Shown: piece after piece, positions 1-7,092 of the stretch | How positions within the stretch are numbered: the first letter of the stretch is position 1 | Layout of the letters: every line of letters starts with the position of its first letter | NCBI GenBank assembly: GCA_044221335.1 | Contig: JBGAPI010000011.1 | Location: 49,367 to 113,366 of the forward strand | Direction of reading: 5' to 3' | Origin: JBGAPI01 sp044221335 | Lineage (GTDB): Bacteria > Pseudomonadota > Gammaproteobacteria > Xanthomonadales > Ahniellaceae | DNA length: 64,000 bases | The notes under the pieces: model-generated | The model's database searches: none | What the model was told of the DNA's origin: nothing | The model's input: only the letters and a program-made list of their open reading frames with translations | Made by a program: the position numbers and the translations under genes

Positions 1-314
1 GTGAACGGCACGCCCGCCGCCTCGGCCGCGCGCGCGGCGGCGATCTCGCCATCCGGCCAGTGCATGCCGGCGAGGCCGACCGGCGCCAGCGCCAGCGGCA
101 GCGCGACCTCGCGGCCGAGCAGGGTCCCCGCGGTCGAGCGCGTCGCGACGTCGACCAGCACGCGCTGGCGCAGGTTGCGGCGACCGAACGCGCGGCGGTT
201 GTCGTCGCGCGTGGCCTGGGTCCAGGAACCCGCCTCGAGGTAGTCGTTGAACATCCGCGGCGCGGCGGCGCGCGCCCGCAGCTGCAGTTCCGCGATGTCG
301 GCCGCGGGACGCAT
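1..314 (-). CDS. FMN-dependent alpha-hydroxy-acid dehydrogenase (L-lactate dehydrogenase type), N-terminal part
   Basis: The first 104 codons of a gene that runs off the left edge. The ATG lies at 314-312, two bases after the phosphatase stop, so the two genes look co-transcribed. The translation (MRPAADIAELQLRARAAAPR...) contains FNDYLEAGSWTQATRDDN, then LVDVATRSTAGTLLG and LPLALAPVGLAGMHWPDGE. These correspond to the start of the FMN-binding TIM barrel in LldD, glycolate oxidase and mandelate dehydrogenase, including the P-V/T-G-L-A-G segment near FMN. The family oxidises 2-hydroxy acids to 2-oxo acids. The catalytic His/Arg lie outside the window, so substrate and integrity cannot be judged; L-lactate is the commonest substrate. 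Confidence 0.85.
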   Translation of the reverse strand, partial: MRPAADIAELQLRARAAAPRMFNDYLEAGSWTQATRDDNRRAFGRRNLRQRVLVDVATRSTAGTLLGREVALPLALAPVGLAGMHWPDGEIAAARAAEAAGVPF

Positions 315-316
315 CG

Positions 317-1021
317 TCAACGCGCGGGCACTTTCCCGACGCGATCGTCGTCGCTGCTGGAGAAGCTGGTCAGGTTCGCCGGCAGGTGGCCGCTGTCGCC
401 GGCGGCGAGCACCTGGATGTGGCCGTCGGGGAAGATCCTGATGGTGGTCAGACTGGCGTGAGCGAAACTCATCAGCGGCCAGGCTCGGGTGTCGACCCCG
501 AGGCTCTTGGCGACGAGATAGCGGATCACGTTGCCGTGGCAGACCAGGAGCTCGTAGCGCTCGTGTCCGGCCGCCGGCTTGAAGTGGGTCGCGAAGATGT
601 GGTCGAGATGTGCGGCGCAGGCGGCCTGCTGCTCCGGCGTCTCCTCGACCTTGACCGGGGCGCGGAACGGCGGCGAGCACTCCTCGATCTCCGGCTCGGT
701 GGTCAGCGTGACGTTCGGCAGATCGGCGGCGATCACCTTCGCGGTGTCCTGCGCCCGGGTGAGCGGACTCGCGAAGACCGCGTCGAAGCGGTAGGGCAAT
801 GCGGCGAGGCGTCCGGCAACGAGGTGCGCCTGCGCGATGCCCATCGGCGTCAGCCCTGGGCCGAACCGGGGATCGTCGTGATCGGTCGGGTTGTAGTGGC
901 CATGCCGCAGCAGCACGATGGTGCGGGCGGCGGGCTTGTCGTCCGCCGCGGACGCTCGGGTGGGGAGGGTCGCGATGGCGAGCAGTCCGCAAACGGCGGC
1001 GAGCAGGCGGCAAGTCGTCAT
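317..1021 (-). CDS. Secreted histidine phosphatase family protein (PGAM-like)
   Basis: 234 residues. An N-terminal signal peptide (MTTCRLLAAVCGLLAIATLP, cleavage likely after ASA) predicts a periplasmic location. The phosphoacceptor motif LLRHGHYNP appears near residue 38, the second-half histidine in LLVCHGNVIRYLV, and SPLTRAQDTAKVIA is the usual helix after the phosphate-binding Arg. This is the branch-1 histidine phosphatase fold (phosphoglycerate mutase/PGAM5/SixA-like), which dephosphorylates small molecules or phosphoproteins through a phosphohistidine. The family is functionally diverse and the substrate is unknown. It sits directly upstream of the lldD-like gene, two bases apart, suggesting an operon. 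Confidence 0.85.
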   Translation of the reverse strand: MTTCRLLAAVCGLLAIATLPTRASAADDKPAARTIVLLRHGHYNPTDHDDPRFGPGLTPMGIAQAHLVAGRLAALPYRFDAVFASPLTRAQDTAKVIAADLPNVTLTTEPEIEECSPPFRAPVKVEETPEQQAACAAHLDHIFATHFKPAAGHERYELLVCHGNVIRYLVAKSLGVDTRAWPLMSFAHASLTTIRIFPDGHIQVLAAGDSGHLPANLTSFSSSDDDRVGKVPAR

Positions 1022-1183
1022 GGTGGGTCCCTGTGCGATTTCCGGCCCGCGAAGCTACCGGAAGATGCTGCCGGGCGCATGGCGCTGATTCGATCGAGGG
1101 GAGCGCCAGCGCGAGGATTCGGCGATCATCGAGCATCGCCTCCGGGCGACCCCACCCCTTCACGAATCAGGACCGACCACCCG

Positions 1184-1498
1184 ATGCATCGATTCCACGC
1201 CACCGACCGGTTCGGCAATTCGATCGACAGGCCGTCGCTCGGCGACCTGCGTCGCCTGCTGGCCTCCCTGGACGAGGCGGACGACGAGCACCCCGACGTC
1301 GCCCTGACCCACGAATCCGAGTGGTCGCTGGGGGTGCGGCGTTCCGGCGTGGTGGTATTCGAGAACCTTGAAAGCGACGATCCGCCCATGCATCAGGTAC
1401 TGACGCGCGACGAGGCCCTCGACCTCTGGGTGCTGCTCTCGCATGGACGGATCGACGAGCTGCTGGCGCTGCCTTGGCGACCGGGATACGGCCACTAG
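1184..1498 (+). CDS. Conserved hypothetical protein, 104 aa
   Basis: A small soluble acidic protein beginning MHRFHATDRFGNSIDRPSLG, with the stretch EHPDVALTHESEWSLG followed by a short beta-rich segment and a C-terminal helix ending WRPGYGH. No signal peptide or membrane segment. The ATG at 1184 was chosen because the same frame upstream runs antisense through the phosphatase gene and is clearly non-coding. I have no functional assignment. The pattern of a small, charged, lone protein resembles widely scattered unknowns in Planctomycetes and Actinobacteria, but that is an impression, not a search result. It converges with the WYL regulator 44 bp downstream. Confidence 0.65.
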   Translation: MHRFHATDRFGNSIDRPSLGDLRRLLASLDEADDEHPDVALTHESEWSLGVRRSGVVVFENLESDDPPMHQVLTRDEALDLWVLLSHGRIDELLALPWRPGYGH

Positions 1499-1542
1499 CA
1501 GGCTGTCCTCGACAGGCTGACGGCGCGGCAGCGCGCCGGAAT

Positions 1543-2505
1543 TCAGCCGCGGCGCATCCGCCGGACGATCCGGACTGCGGCGTCGCGCAGCGCGCGCCGC
1601 AGCGTCGCCGGACGGAGCACGCGGAAGTCGCCACCGAGACCGAGCAGCAGCGGAACCGCCTGCGCGATCGACTCGATCGGCAGCTCGACCCGGTGGAATC
1701 CGTCGGGTCCGGGCCGCCCCGCGCTCACCGCGCGGGCGGCGTAGGCGCCCTGCTCGGCGAGCCTGCGTGCGGCCTCCGGGTCCAGATGCACGACGGCCGT
1801 CAGCGGCCGCAGCCCCGCCTCGAAGTTGCGGATCGCGCCCTGCCACCAGCGCGCCAGATCGAAGTCCGGCGGCCGCGCGAAGACGGCCGACTCGACCTCG
1901 AACGCGTCGATCGCCGCGACCTTGTAGATCCGGATCGCCCGCTCGCCGCGGCCCACGAGGTACCAGGCTCCGGCCTTCTGCACCAGGCCGAGCGGCGCCA
2001 CCCGGCGCTCGCCGATCGCGTTCCAGCTGCGGTAGCGCATCCGGACGAGGTGGCGGTCGAGCACCGCGCGCGCCAGCCGCGGCAGGCCGGCGACCGGTGC
2101 CACTTCGCGATACCAGTCGATCGGATCGATGTGGAAACAGGCGGCGACCCGGTCGACCTCCGGGCGCAGCTGCTCCGACAGCGCACCGAGCAGCTTCACC
2201 GACGCCCGGTTCGCGGCGGCGCCCAGGCCCAGTTCGGCCGCCACCGCCGGGCGGCCGACCAGCCACAGCGCCTCGGCCTCGTCGCCGGCGAGGCCGGTCA
2301 GCCGGGTGCGGTAGCCGTCGGTGAGCGAGAAGCCGCCGCCGGGCCCGCGCTCGGCGTCGACCGGCACGCCGGCCGCCATCAGCGCGTCGACGTCGCGGTA
2401 GATGGTACGCACCGAGACCTCGAACTCCGCGGCGAGCGCCTCCGCGGTGAGCCGCTGGCGCAACTGCAGCAGCAGCAGGATCGACAACAGGCGGCTGGAA
2501 CGCAT
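1543..2505 (-). CDS. YafY-type HTH/WYL-domain transcriptional regulator
   Basis: 320 residues from the ATG at 2505-2503, preceded by GGGGAGGACC; an in-frame ATG ten codons upstream lacks a good ribosome binding site. An N-terminal DeoR-like winged helix-turn-helix is visible (LLLLQLRQRLTAEALAAEFE, then SVRTIYRDVDALMAAGVPV and the wing GPGGGFSL). A WYL domain follows in the middle (YRSWNAIGERRVAPLGLVQK and AGAWYLVGRGERAIRIYKVA) with a WCX-like C-terminus. WYL domains bind ligands and control DNA binding. The gene is divergent from the DUF1579 gene, and a perfect 8-3-8 palindrome lies between them, so it probably represses that gene and itself. Confidence 0.92.
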   Translation of the reverse strand: MRSSRLLSILLLLQLRQRLTAEALAAEFEVSVRTIYRDVDALMAAGVPVDAERGPGGGFSLTDGYRTRLTGLAGDEAEALWLVGRPAVAAELGLGAAANRASVKLLGALSEQLRPEVDRVAACFHIDPIDWYREVAPVAGLPRLARAVLDRHLVRMRYRSWNAIGERRVAPLGLVQKAGAWYLVGRGERAIRIYKVAAIDAFEVESAVFARPPDFDLARWWQGAIRNFEAGLRPLTAVVHLDPEAARRLAEQGAYAARAVSAGRPGPDGFHRVELPIESIAQAVPLLLGLGGDFRVLRPATLRRALRDAAVRIVRRMRRG

Positions 2506-2542
2506 GGTCCTCCCCGGATAGGCCGAAGGTCCCACCGGCCTA

Positions 2543-2561
2543 CCTGACAGCAGCTGTCAGG
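2543..2561. promoter_or_regulatory. Perfect palindrome, candidate operator of the WYL regulator
   Basis: CCTGACAG, three bases, CTGTCAGG: an 8-bp perfect inverted repeat. It is centred in the 110-bp gap between the divergent WYL regulator (start 2505) and the DUF1579 gene (start 2616). CTGACAG/CTGTCAG inverted repeats are a recognisable operator type for YafY-like regulators. Assignment to this regulator is inference from position and symmetry. Confidence 0.7.
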
Positions 2562-2615
2562 ATTCGGGGGCGAGGATAGCGCCGCCCCGCATCGGCGGGA
2601 CCACGGAGCCGCAGC

Positions 2616-3242
2616 ATGACCATCGATCTCACCGACCCGCAGCGCCGCGCGCTGCTGAAGGCCGCCTCCACCGGCGTGGCGATCGCCACGCTCGCCGCAC
2701 TCGACGACGCCCACGCCGCGTCGCCGGACAACGGCGCGCCGAAGCCCCTGGACCTGCCGCCGAAGCTCGCCCGCCCGACGGCCATCCCGAAGGGCCGCCC
2801 CGGCGAATTCGATTTCCTGTCGGGCGACTGGCGCATCCACCACCGCAAGCCGAAGGCCGACGGCAGCTGGGACAGCTTCGAGGGCGAGGCGACCTGCTAC
2901 GGCATTCTCGACGGCATCGCCAGCATCGAGGAACTGCGCATCCCGGCGCGCAACTTCTCCGGCATGGGCATCCGCCTGCTCGACATCGAGAAGTCGGAGT
3001 GGTCGGACTTCTGGGTCAACGCCAAGGCCGGCGTGCTGACGACGCCGGGCACCGCCGGCGGCTTCGCCGACGGCGTCGGCATCTTCGAGTCGGTCGATGG
3101 CGAGGGCGACGCGGCGGTGATCTACCGCGGCGTATGGGATCGGATTACCGGGCGGTCGCACCGCTGGTATGCGGAGATCTCGAAGGACGGCGGTCGGACC
3201 TGGACGACCGACTGGCTGATGGACTGGACTCGAAAGCCCTGA
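2616..3242 (+). CDS. DUF1579-like exported protein
   Basis: 208 residues. The N-terminus contains RRALLKAASTGVAIATLAAL, a twin-arginine-like or ordinary signal sequence, so the product is probably exported. The core FDFLSGDWRIHHRKPKADGSW ... FEGEATCYGILDG ... GMGIRLLDIEKSEWSDFW ... GRSHRWYAEISKDGGRTW fits the DUF1579/lipocalin-like beta-barrel family, which is often controlled by YafY-type WYL regulators. The function of the family is unknown. It has the divergent WYL gene and palindrome upstream and converges with the macro-domain gene ten bases downstream. Confidence 0.8.
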   Translation: MTIDLTDPQRRALLKAASTGVAIATLAALDDAHAASPDNGAPKPLDLPPKLARPTAIPKGRPGEFDFLSGDWRIHHRKPKADGSWDSFEGEATCYGILDGIASIEELRIPARNFSGMGIRLLDIEKSEWSDFWVNAKAGVLTTPGTAGGFADGVGIFESVDGEGDAAVIYRGVWDRITGRSHRWYAEISKDGGRTWTTDWLMDWTRKP

Positions 3243-3251
3243 CGCCGCGGC

Positions 3252-3719
3252 TCAGCGCGGTCGGAAGCGGACGATCCGCGCCGAGCAGGAGCTGTCGATC
3301 GCGGCGAAGGTTTCGCGCATCAGTGCGAGCGCGGACGCCTCGTCGAAGCCGCCGGAACCGGCTCCGATGACCGGGAAGGCAATCGTGGCGTCCCGTTCGC
3401 TCGTCGCGATCGCCATCGCCGAGCGCACCGAGCCGGTGATCGACGCTGCGCTCGCCCGCCACCGCAGGTTGATTCCGGCGACATGGATGATCGCCTTGAA
3501 CGGCAGTCGACCCGCACCGGTGCGCACCGCGCTGCCCAGCGCCATCGGCCCGGCGCGGCCGACCTCGCGGAATGGCGCGATCCCGCCGCGGCGCTTGATC
3601 GCGCCCGACACGCCCTGCGGCAGCAGGAGCCACCACGGGATCACGTTGCGGTTCCAGGCGTTGACGATCACCTCGACCGGCTGGTCGAGCAGATCGCCGT
3701 CGACGATTCCGACATCCAT
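3252..3719 (-). CDS. Macro domain protein (ADP-ribose binding or hydrolysing)
   Basis: 155 residues covering a single macro domain. Seen are the N-terminal VGIVDGDLLDQPVEVIVNAWNRN (the VNAAN-like loop), LPQGVSGAIKRRGG (loop around the distal ribose), and the glycine-rich AFPVIGAGSGGFDEASALAL loop for the phosphates. Macro domains bind ADP-ribose, and many remove it from protein, RNA or O-acetyl-ADP-ribose. The classical NAAN asparagines are partly replaced (NAWNRN), as in a common bacterial stand-alone subfamily. It lies 53 bp downstream of the thioesterase gene on the same strand and could be read from that operon. Confidence 0.85.
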   Translation of the reverse strand: MDVGIVDGDLLDQPVEVIVNAWNRNVIPWWLLLPQGVSGAIKRRGGIAPFREVGRAGPMALGSAVRTGAGRLPFKAIIHVAGINLRWRASAASITGSVRSAMAIATSERDATIAFPVIGAGSGGFDEASALALMRETFAAIDSSCSARIVRFRPR

Positions 3720-3772
3720 CGAAGGCTCTCGGCAGTTCGATGGATCGATCCGGCACGGGCCGCCGGAGTTCC

Positions 3773-4192
3773 TCAGTGCGACTCGCCCCCTCCGACCCGG
3801 TTGATCGTGCCCTGCGCCACCGCCACCAGCACCTCGCGACCGTCCCGCTCGACCAGCACGTCGCAGCGGCAGACCGCCTGGGTCTTTCCGACCTGCAGCA
3901 CCTCGGCCCGCGCGATCAGGCGGCGGCCGGTGGCGGGCCTCAGATAGTTGATCTTGTACTCGGCGGTCACCCCGTCACCGCCGAGCGCGATGCCACCGGC
4001 GAAGGTCAGCGTGTTGTCGGCGAGGTAGCTGATCACGCCGCCGTGGACGAATCCGTGCTGCTGGGTGAGTTCGGGCCGGATCGGCAGGACCAGTTCGGCG
4101 CTGCGCTCGGTGGCGGCGCCGATGTGGGCGCCGACGAAGCGCGAGAACGGCTGGCTCTCGAGTACCCGTTCGGCCAGGGCGAGGATATCCAT
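3773..4192 (-). CDS. PaaI-family hotdog thioesterase
   Basis: 139 residues, the normal length for a single hotdog fold. The motif QQHGFVHGGVISYLADNTLTFAG around residues 43-65 matches the HGG-x(n)-D/A signature of PaaI/YbaW-type acyl-CoA thioesterases, followed by VTAEYKINYLRPATGRRLIARA. The family hydrolyses acyl-CoA thioesters in the cytoplasm, usually as a tetramer. It starts 36 bp after the acyl-CoA synthetase stop on the same strand, so both are probably one operon in which the synthetase charges and the thioesterase releases acyl-CoA. Confidence 0.9.
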   Translation of the reverse strand: MDILALAERVLESQPFSRFVGAHIGAATERSAELVLPIRPELTQQHGFVHGGVISYLADNTLTFAGGIALGGDGVTAEYKINYLRPATGRRLIARAEVLQVGKTQAVCRCDVLVERDGREVLVAVAQGTINRVGGGESH

Positions 4193-4228
4193 GGCGCAGC
4201 GCTCCCGTGTTCGTTGCCCGGTCCGAGC

Positions 4229-5854
4229 CTACTTCGGCAGCTCCCGTCCCGCATAGTCGCCGGCGAGCCAGCGCTCGCGCAGCACGAACTTCTGGATCTT
4301 GCCCGAGCCGGTCAGCGGAAAGGCGTCGAGCACGATCCAGTGGGCGGGCGTCTTCGGCGCGGCGAGATCGCGGCGCACATGGCGGACCAGGTCCGCCGCG
4401 GCCAGCAGCGCGGCGCCCCGCGGGCGCAGGAAGCAGATCGCGATCTCGCCCCAGTGCGGGTCGGGCACCCCGACCACTGCCGCCTCCGCGACGTCCGGAT
4501 GCTCGATCAGCACGTTCTCGATCTCCACCGGGAAGAGGTTCTCGCCGCCGCGGATGATCATGTCCTTGACCCTTCCCGTGATCCGCACGAATCCCCGGCG
4601 GTCCATCGTGCCGAGGTCGCCGGTGTGCAGCCAGCCGGCGGCGTCGATCGTCTTCGCGGTCGCTTCCGGATTGTCGTTGTAGCCGAGCATGGTGGAATAG
4701 CCCCGCGAGCAGATCTCGCCGACCGTGCCGATCGGCAGCACCGCGTTCGTCGCGGGGTCGCGGATCGACAGCTCGGTGTGCGGGTAGGCCTGGCCGATGG
4801 TCTCGGTGCGCTCGGCCCAGGGATCGTCGGCGCGGGTCTGGGTGAGTCCCGGCGAGGTCTCGGTCTGGCCGTAGATGATCGTGAACCGGCAGCCGAAGCT
4901 CTCCTCGATCCGGCGGACGAGCTCCGGCGGCACCATCGACCCGCCGGACAGCACGCAGGCGAGCGATGCGGTGTCGCGCGGCCGCATCGCGTGCGCCTCC
5001 AGCATCGCGATCAGCATGGTCGGCACCGCGATCAGCGCGTTCACCCGCTCGCGTTCGATCAGCGCGAGCATGAGCTCGGCCACGAACAGCCGGGCAAGCA
5101 CCAGGCGCAGGCCCAGTTGCACGCAGCCCAGGAGGCAGATCGAGCAGCCGGTGGTATGGAACATCGGCATCATGTTGAGGTAGGTATCTCCCTCGGCGAG
5201 ACCGAGTCTCTCGAGCGCGAAGCGCGCATTGTTCGTCAGGCTGCGGTGGGACAGCACCGCGCCCTTCGGGAAGCCAGTCGTTCCGGAGGTGTACTGGATC
5301 TGCGCCGGATCGTCGGGCGCGACCGTGGGCCGCGGCCGCGTGGCGGCACCGCGCGCGAACAGCCCGGCGGCGTCCTCGAGGTCGACGATCTCGCGCAGCG
5401 TCGGCACGCCGGCACTCACCTCGTCCGCGATCCGCGCCATCGGGTTGCCGCGGAACTCGGCCACCCGGAACAGGCCGGCACTCTCCGACTGCTGGAGGAC
5501 GAAGGACAGTTCCTTCGCCTGGTAGGCCGGATTGACCGTCACCAGGGTCAGCCCGGCCAGCGCCGCAGCGAATTCGAGCAGCACCCACTCCGGCGAATTC
5601 GGCGACCAGACCGCGATCCGCTCGCCCGGCGCATAGCGGGTAAGCAGCGCCGCGGCCAGCCGCTCGGCCTCTGCCGCAAGGTCGGCGTAGGTGTAGCGCC
5701 GGCCGCTGCGGCCATCGGCATGCGCCTCGACCAGCGCCTCGCGCGAGGGCCAGCGCTGCGCAGCTTCCTCCAGCAGCGCGCCTATGGTGACCTCGCGCAG
5801 CGGCCGATCGGCTTGCGGCGCGCAGTAGGACTCGGTCAGGTGCAGGGGATACAT
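4229..5854 (-). CDS. AMP-binding fatty-acyl-CoA synthetase
   Basis: 541 residues from ATG 5854-5852 (MYPLHLTESYCAPQADRPLR); the frame stays open upstream, but that part is arginine-rich non-coding translation. The ATP/phosphate loop YTSGTTGFPKGAVLSH starts near residue 188. Then come IYGQTE, YPHTELSIRDPATN, the hinge TGDLGTMDRRGFVRITGRVKD, and the catalytic lysine segment LTGSGKIQKFVLRE near the C-terminus. This is an ANL-superfamily ligase that activates a carboxylic acid (probably medium/long-chain fatty acid) as acyl-AMP, then transfers it to CoA. Chain length cannot be read from the sequence. It appears co-transcribed with the downstream thioesterase. Confidence 0.92.
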   Translation of the reverse strand: MYPLHLTESYCAPQADRPLREVTIGALLEEAAQRWPSREALVEAHADGRSGRRYTYADLAAEAERLAAALLTRYAPGERIAVWSPNSPEWVLLEFAAALAGLTLVTVNPAYQAKELSFVLQQSESAGLFRVAEFRGNPMARIADEVSAGVPTLREIVDLEDAAGLFARGAATRPRPTVAPDDPAQIQYTSGTTGFPKGAVLSHRSLTNNARFALERLGLAEGDTYLNMMPMFHTTGCSICLLGCVQLGLRLVLARLFVAELMLALIERERVNALIAVPTMLIAMLEAHAMRPRDTASLACVLSGGSMVPPELVRRIEESFGCRFTIIYGQTETSPGLTQTRADDPWAERTETIGQAYPHTELSIRDPATNAVLPIGTVGEICSRGYSTMLGYNDNPEATAKTIDAAGWLHTGDLGTMDRRGFVRITGRVKDMIIRGGENLFPVEIENVLIEHPDVAEAAVVGVPDPHWGEIAICFLRPRGAALLAAADLVRHVRRDLAAPKTPAHWIVLDAFPLTGSGKIQKFVLRERWLAGDYAGRELPK

Positions 5855-5939
5855 CGTTGAGACCCCGTCGGTGGCACGGCAACCATGCCCCGATCCGGGC
5901 GGCGCGACAACCGCCGCCTGCGGCGCGCCGGGTTTCGCC

Positions 5940-6893
5940 CTACTTGCGCTCGACCTCCTGCGGCGCGTTGAAGAACGGGATCGGCGCGCTGGCATAGACC
6001 GCGCTCGGCAGGCGACCCTCCCAGCGGTCGGCCTTCACCTTCTCGACCTCGATCCGGCGCAGCTCGAGCACCTGCTTGTTCTGCGCCAGCGCCTCGTTCT
6101 GGATCCGCAGCGCATCGGCCGAGGCCTGCGCCAGCTTCACCGTCGCGTAGGCGTCGCCGTCGGCGCGCGCCCGCACGGCCGCCGCCTCGGCTTCGGCGAT
6201 CGCCACTTTCTGCTTCTGCTCGGCCTGCACCGTCAGCACCTTGTTCTCGGCGGCGAGGCGCAGCTGTTCCTGGGTGACCTTCTGGTTGATCGCCGCCATG
6301 TAGTCCTGCGAGAAGGCGAAGTTGCGCATGTCGATGTTGATCACCTGGGCGCCGTACTTGTCGAGCTTCTCGGCCAGCGCCGAGAAGATGTCGGCGGACA
6401 CCGCCGAGCGCTTCGCCACCAGGTCGACCGCGGAATAGCGTGCGGTGACCGCCTTGAAGATCTCCTGGGTCGCGGTCTGCACGTAGGAGCCGAGGTCGCC
6501 GTCGCGCGAGTACTTCTCGAACACCTCCGCGACGCGGTCGGGGCGGATGCTGTAGCGCACGGTCAGGCTGACGTGGACCGGCTGCGTGTCCGAGGTGCTG
6601 CCTTCCGCCTGCTCGACGGTGGCGGTCTCGGCGCGAATGCTGAAGATGTTGAGCTTCTGCCAGGGCGGCAGGAACAGCAGGCCCTCTCCCTCGATGGTGC
6701 GGATCGCTCCGAACTGGGTGAGGACCGCCCGGGTGCCGGTCGGCACGCTGCGGAAGGGCCAGAACATCTCGACCAGCAGGAGGCCGACCAGGATCGCCAG
6801 CATCCAGGGCAGCAGGCGCATCAGTCGGTTTCCCGTTCCGGCGAACAGCGGCGGCGACCCCTGGGGGCTCCCGGCCGGCAGCGCATTGCCCAT
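5940..6893 (-). CDS. SPFH/Band 7 (prohibitin-like) membrane protein
   Basis: 317 residues from ATG 6893-6891, preceded by GAGGCAAGACG; the longer open frame upstream has no ribosome binding site. One N-terminal transmembrane helix (LLPWMLAILVGLLLVEMFWP), then VPTGTRAVLTQFGAIRTIEGEGLLFLPPWQ, which opens the Band 7/SPFH domain, followed by a long alanine/glutamate-rich helix (residues roughly 200-290) typical of prohibitin/HflK-HflC. Such proteins assemble into membrane-anchored cages or microdomain scaffolds and often modulate proteases. It lies alone, 85 bp upstream of the acyl-CoA synthetase, and is divergent from the hybrid kinase at 7093. Confidence 0.9.
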   Translation of the reverse strand: MGNALPAGSPQGSPPLFAGTGNRLMRLLPWMLAILVGLLLVEMFWPFRSVPTGTRAVLTQFGAIRTIEGEGLLFLPPWQKLNIFSIRAETATVEQAEGSTSDTQPVHVSLTVRYSIRPDRVAEVFEKYSRDGDLGSYVQTATQEIFKAVTARYSAVDLVAKRSAVSADIFSALAEKLDKYGAQVINIDMRNFAFSQDYMAAINQKVTQEQLRLAAENKVLTVQAEQKQKVAIAEAEAAAVRARADGDAYATVKLAQASADALRIQNEALAQNKQVLELRRIEVEKVKADRWEGRLPSAVYASAPIPFFNAPQEVERK

Positions 6894-7092
6894 CGTCTTG
6901 CCTCGCGTCGTCGGCGGCGCCGACCGTGCAGCAGCTCTGGGGACGGTGGGGGGCGAAGCCAAGCGTTGCCGTGGGTTCCAGGTCGCCCGGGCGGCCCTCG
7001 CCATTGTTTACGCCGAAGACATCCGGCGTTCGGACAGCGGCCCGGTCGATTGAGTAGGATTCCCCTGCCACCCCGATCCCCTGGGCCGACCG

